Position numbers and translations under genes: made by a program
Notes under the pieces: model-generated
Told to the model about the DNA's origin: nothing
The model's database searches: none
What the model saw: only the letters and a program-made list of their open reading frames with translations
Source: Verrucomicrobiota bacterium
GTDB lineage: Bacteria; Verrucomicrobiota; Verrucomicrobiia; Opitutales; Opitutaceae
Assembly: GCA_023428905.1 (NCBI GenBank)
Contig: JAEYWP010000004.1
Location: forward strand, 124,001-188,000
Reading direction: 5' to 3'
Length of the DNA stretch: 64,000 bases
Shown here: piece by piece, positions 62,133 through 64,000 of the stretch
Layout of the letters: the number at the start of each line of letters is the position of its first letter
How positions within the stretch are numbered: position 1 is the stretch's first letter

Positions 62133-62809
62133 ACCGTGCCCCGCTTCTTTTCCTCGGCATCTTCTTCGCCGTGGCCTTCTCCTGGACAGGCATCATCCTG
62201 ACCAACCAGATCGCCTACGGCTCGCTCAAGCCGGTGGTCGACCAGACCGACGGCAAGGCGTATCCGGAGAGTCGCTCCGGCCTGGCCTCCCAGGGCAAGC
62301 TCGTGTACCAGGATCTCGGATGCCTCTACTGCCATTCCCAGCAGGTGCGCCGGCCCGGTTACGGTGCGGATGACCTCCGCGGCTGGGGCGAACGCCAGAG
62401 CGTCGCCCGCGATTACATTCGCGAGGGCCGTGTCCTTCTCGGCACGATGCGCACCGGACCCGACCTCCGCAATATCGGCGCCCGGCAGACCTCCCTGGAA
62501 TGGCATTACCTGCACCTGTACGATCCGCAGATCACCTCCCCGGGCTCGAACATGCCGCCCTACGCCTTTCTCTTCGAGAAGCGCAAAATCGTGGGCGAGC
62601 CCTCCCCGAAAGCCCTGCGTCTTCCCGCCCCGCACACCCCCGAGCCGGGTTACGAGGTGGTGCCGACGGCGCGCGGCGAGGCACTGGTCGCCTATCTGCT
62701 GAGCCTGAAGGACACGTACACCTATCCGGAAGAGTCCCGCCGCCTTTATGTGCCTCCCGCGCCGGCTGAGGGCGCGGACGCCGCGCAAAAGCAGGAGGGG
62801 TCCCCATGA
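62129..62809 (+). CDS. ccoO: cbb3-type oxidase monoheme subunit (CcoO)
   Basis: This 226-residue protein has an N-terminal anchor (about 4-22). The heme site reads GCLYCHSQQVRRPGYGADD, the strong CcoO signature. A later segment, LLGTMRTGPDLRNIGAR, provides the Met ligand and the conserved GPDL turn, and SPGSNMPPYAFLF is also typical. The C-terminal 25 residues are Ala/Glu/Lys rich and variable. It receives electrons from soluble cytochrome c or directly from alternative complex III and passes them to CcoN. It overlaps both neighbours by ATGA. Confidence 0.92.
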   Translation: MNRAPLLFLGIFFAVAFSWTGIILTNQIAYGSLKPVVDQTDGKAYPESRSGLASQGKLVYQDLGCLYCHSQQVRRPGYGADDLRGWGERQSVARDYIREGRVLLGTMRTGPDLRNIGARQTSLEWHYLHLYDPQITSPGSNMPPYAFLFEKRKIVGEPSPKALRLPAPHTPEPGYEVVPTARGEALVAYLLSLKDTYTYPEESRRLYVPPAPAEGADAAQKQEGSP

Positions 62810-63474
62810 GCACTCCCCAGCCGAAAAATCCCAACTCGCGCCTGGAGCAGGCCGGCGCGTCCGACCAGAGCATCCAGGACGTGCACGCCATCCTGATGCG
62901 CGAGAAGGATGAGCCGCAGGAAGGGTATTCACCCATCCCGCTTTTCATTCTCGGTTTTGTCTCCGCCATCATCTTCATCGGCGCGATCTACATCGTGCGT
63001 TACCGCGGCGGGTTTGACCCGCTGGCGTACGACGAACGCTTCGAGCCGAGCATGGCCAACGCAACCGCCGCCAAGGTCGCGATCGATCCCATCGCCGAAG
63101 GACGCAAACTCTATAATGGCAACTGTGCCGCCTGCCACCAGGCCTCCGGCCAGGGTGTCCCCGGAGCGTTTCCTCCCCTGGCAGGCTCCGAGTGGGTCAC
63201 CGGTTCGGACGAGCGCTTGGTCCGCGTGCTCCTGCACGGTCTGACGGGTCCAATTACGGTCAAGGGTAACACCTACAACAACAACATGCCCGCCTTCGGG
63301 CAGGGCAGTGGGTACAACTGGTCCGACGAACGCATCTCCTACGTCCTGACGTTTATCCGCCAGAATTGGGACAACAAAGCCGAGCCCATCCCGGCCGAAC
63401 GTGTCACGGAGATCCGCACAGCGGTGGGTGCCCGCACCAAACCCTGGACCGAAGCTGAGCTCGCCGCTCCCTGA
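62806..63474 (+). CDS. Monoheme membrane-anchored cytochrome c in the CcoP position
   Basis: The protein has 222 residues: a cytosolic N-terminus (1-45), one helix (about 46-68), and a periplasmic c-type domain with a single CAACHQASGQGVPGAFPP site, Met in NNNMPAFG, and the usual WSDERISYVLTFIRQNW end. True CcoP has two hemes and two repeats. This protein has one, so it is a CcoP-like or analogous third subunit. It overlaps ccoO (ATGA) and is followed after 33 bases by an intrinsic terminator. It may be the entry point for electrons from ActE/ActA. Confidence 0.82.
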   Translation: MSTPQPKNPNSRLEQAGASDQSIQDVHAILMREKDEPQEGYSPIPLFILGFVSAIIFIGAIYIVRYRGGFDPLAYDERFEPSMANATAAKVAIDPIAEGRKLYNGNCAACHQASGQGVPGAFPPLAGSEWVTGSDERLVRVLLHGLTGPITVKGNTYNNNMPAFGQGSGYNWSDERISYVLTFIRQNWDNKAEPIPAERVTEIRTAVGARTKPWTEAELAAP

Positions 63475-63507
63475 GACACTCGCCCGTCCGACGCACTGCC
63501 CCTATTT

Positions 63508-63536
63508 GCCGGCGCTCTCCAGGCGCCGGCTTTTTT
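63508..63536 (+). terminator. Intrinsic terminator of the act-cco operon
   Basis: GCCGGCGC (63508-63515) pairs perfectly with GCGCCGGC (63523-63530) around a seven-base loop, followed by six T (63531-63536). It begins 34 bases after the last stop, and seven bases separate the T run from the convergent gene's stop. It closes the operon that began near 51868. Confidence 0.9.
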
Positions 63537-63543
63537 CTGCCTG

Positions 63544-64000
63544 TCAGGTGCGCCGTTTCAGCTTCAGCCAGACCATCCCTACGTATTCGCGGATCGCGCG
63601 GCTGGTGCGCTCCAGAGCCCCAATGTCCCAGGCCAGAAAACTGTCTTCAGGGTCCCGGAGTTCGTAATTGGCAGGGCAGGGGAAGGCGTTGACGCCCATC
63701 GCCTGGCAAAGCTGCAAGGTACGCGGCAGGTGCGAGGCGGAGGTTACGATGGCAACGGGTTGAGCCCCGTACCGCGCCTGGACCGCGGCGATTTCGTCCT
63801 CCGTGTCCCGCGGTTCATCGAAAAGCACCGCCCGCTCTTTAGGTAGTCCCAACGAATACGCCGCTTCCGCCATCACCCGAGCGTGGGTGGGCGGAGGCCG
63901 GTGATTCCCACAGAAAACCACGTCGGCCTGCGGGAGAAGGCGTGCGAGGCGGAGCCCCTCCGCCACCCGAGACATCGCTGCGGGCACCAGTTGGTTAACC
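63544..64000 (-). CDS. DUF218/SanA-ElyC-like (YdcF-type) protein, C-terminal part (truncated by window edge)
   Basis: The frame continues through the window end; a GTG at 63987 is probably internal, since VNQLVPAAMSRV upstream fits the family. Visible motifs are VAEGLRLARLLPQADVVFCG, then the acidic switch region EPRDTEDE and IVTSASHLPRTLQLCQAMG, all typical of DUF218. Members of this family influence envelope integrity or lipid-carrier recycling (SanA, ElyC). The N-terminal membrane part, if present, is outside the window. It is convergent with the oxidase operon and may share its terminator hairpin. Confidence 0.82.
   Translation of the reverse strand, partial: VNQLVPAAMSRVAEGLRLARLLPQADVVFCGNHRPPPTHARVMAEAAYSLGLPKERAVLFDEPRDTEDEIAAVQARYGAQPVAIVTSASHLPRTLQLCQAMGVNAFPCPANYELRDPEDSFLAWDIGALERTSRAIREYVGMVWLKLKRRT

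Noticed and set aside
1..64000. tRNA, rRNA, CRISPR arrays, phage integrase or attachment sites
   Set aside because: I looked through the intergenic regions for cloverleaf-like ends, repeat-spacer periodicity and integrase motifs and saw none; a covariance-model scan would be decisive.

Overview
The window is from a GC-rich Gram-negative bacterium. The gene content and style fit Verrucomicrobiota, most likely an Opitutaceae-like lineage: an alternative complex III operon fused to a cbb3-like oxidase, very large cell-surface glycan clusters, a TolC/LolE-MacB export set, sigma-54, and a eukaryotic-type Ser/Thr kinase. No rRNA or other taxonomic marker is present, so this placement is inference. 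I recognise no tRNA, rRNA or CRISPR array.

Layout. (1) 1-1.9 kb holds housekeeping genes: the start of rpoN (cut by the window edge), a Ser/Thr kinase, and an ErpA/IscA-type Fe-S carrier. (2) 2.0-46.5 kb is one long surface-polysaccharide region. It contains two complete Wzm/Wzt ABC exporters (3.0-5.4 kb on the minus strand, 14.5-16.8 kb on the plus strand) and many GT2 and GT4 glycosyltransferases, two of them GT2-GT4 fusions. It also has several large polytopic GT-C/YfhO-like proteins, a HAD-UbiA fusion resembling decaprenyl-phosphate phosphoribosyltransferase, two polyprenyl-phosphate glycosyltransferases, a sulfotransferase and an asparagine synthase-like amidotransferase. A deoxy-aminosugar module consists of an FdtB-like aminotransferase and two copies of a fused acetyltransferase/ketoisomerase. 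Directly after the second Wzm/Wzt lie a methyltransferase and a kinase with a long coiled coil, which together look like a split version of the WbdD chain terminator/ruler. The central part (about 14.4-37 kb) is visibly poorer in GC than both flanks and carries broken genes: a GT-C gene, an acyltransferase-3 gene and an IS4 transposase remnant. A further broken YfhO-like gene lies at 44.1-45.5 kb. (3) 46.8-51.3 kb encodes a tripartite export system: TolC-like channel, HlyD/MacA-like adaptor, FtsX/LolE-like permease and LolD/MacB-like ATPase. (4) 51.9-63.5 kb is a respiratory operon: a small leader protein, ActA to ActF (alternative complex III), a 97-residue membrane protein, a CcoS-like protein, CcoN, CcoO and a monoheme cytochrome c, closed by a strong intrinsic terminator. 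(5) The window ends inside a DUF218 (SanA/ElyC-like) gene on the minus strand.

How the parts work together. Polyprenyl-phosphate sugars made by the DPM1-like and UbiA-like enzymes could feed the GT-C proteins. Nucleotide-sugar-dependent GT2/GT4 enzymes would build a chain on the cytoplasmic face. Wzm/Wzt would export it, with chain ends defined by the split WbdD-like pair and recognised by the Wzt C-terminal domain. The respiratory operon would pass electrons from quinol through ActABCDEF to the adjacent cbb3-like oxidase.
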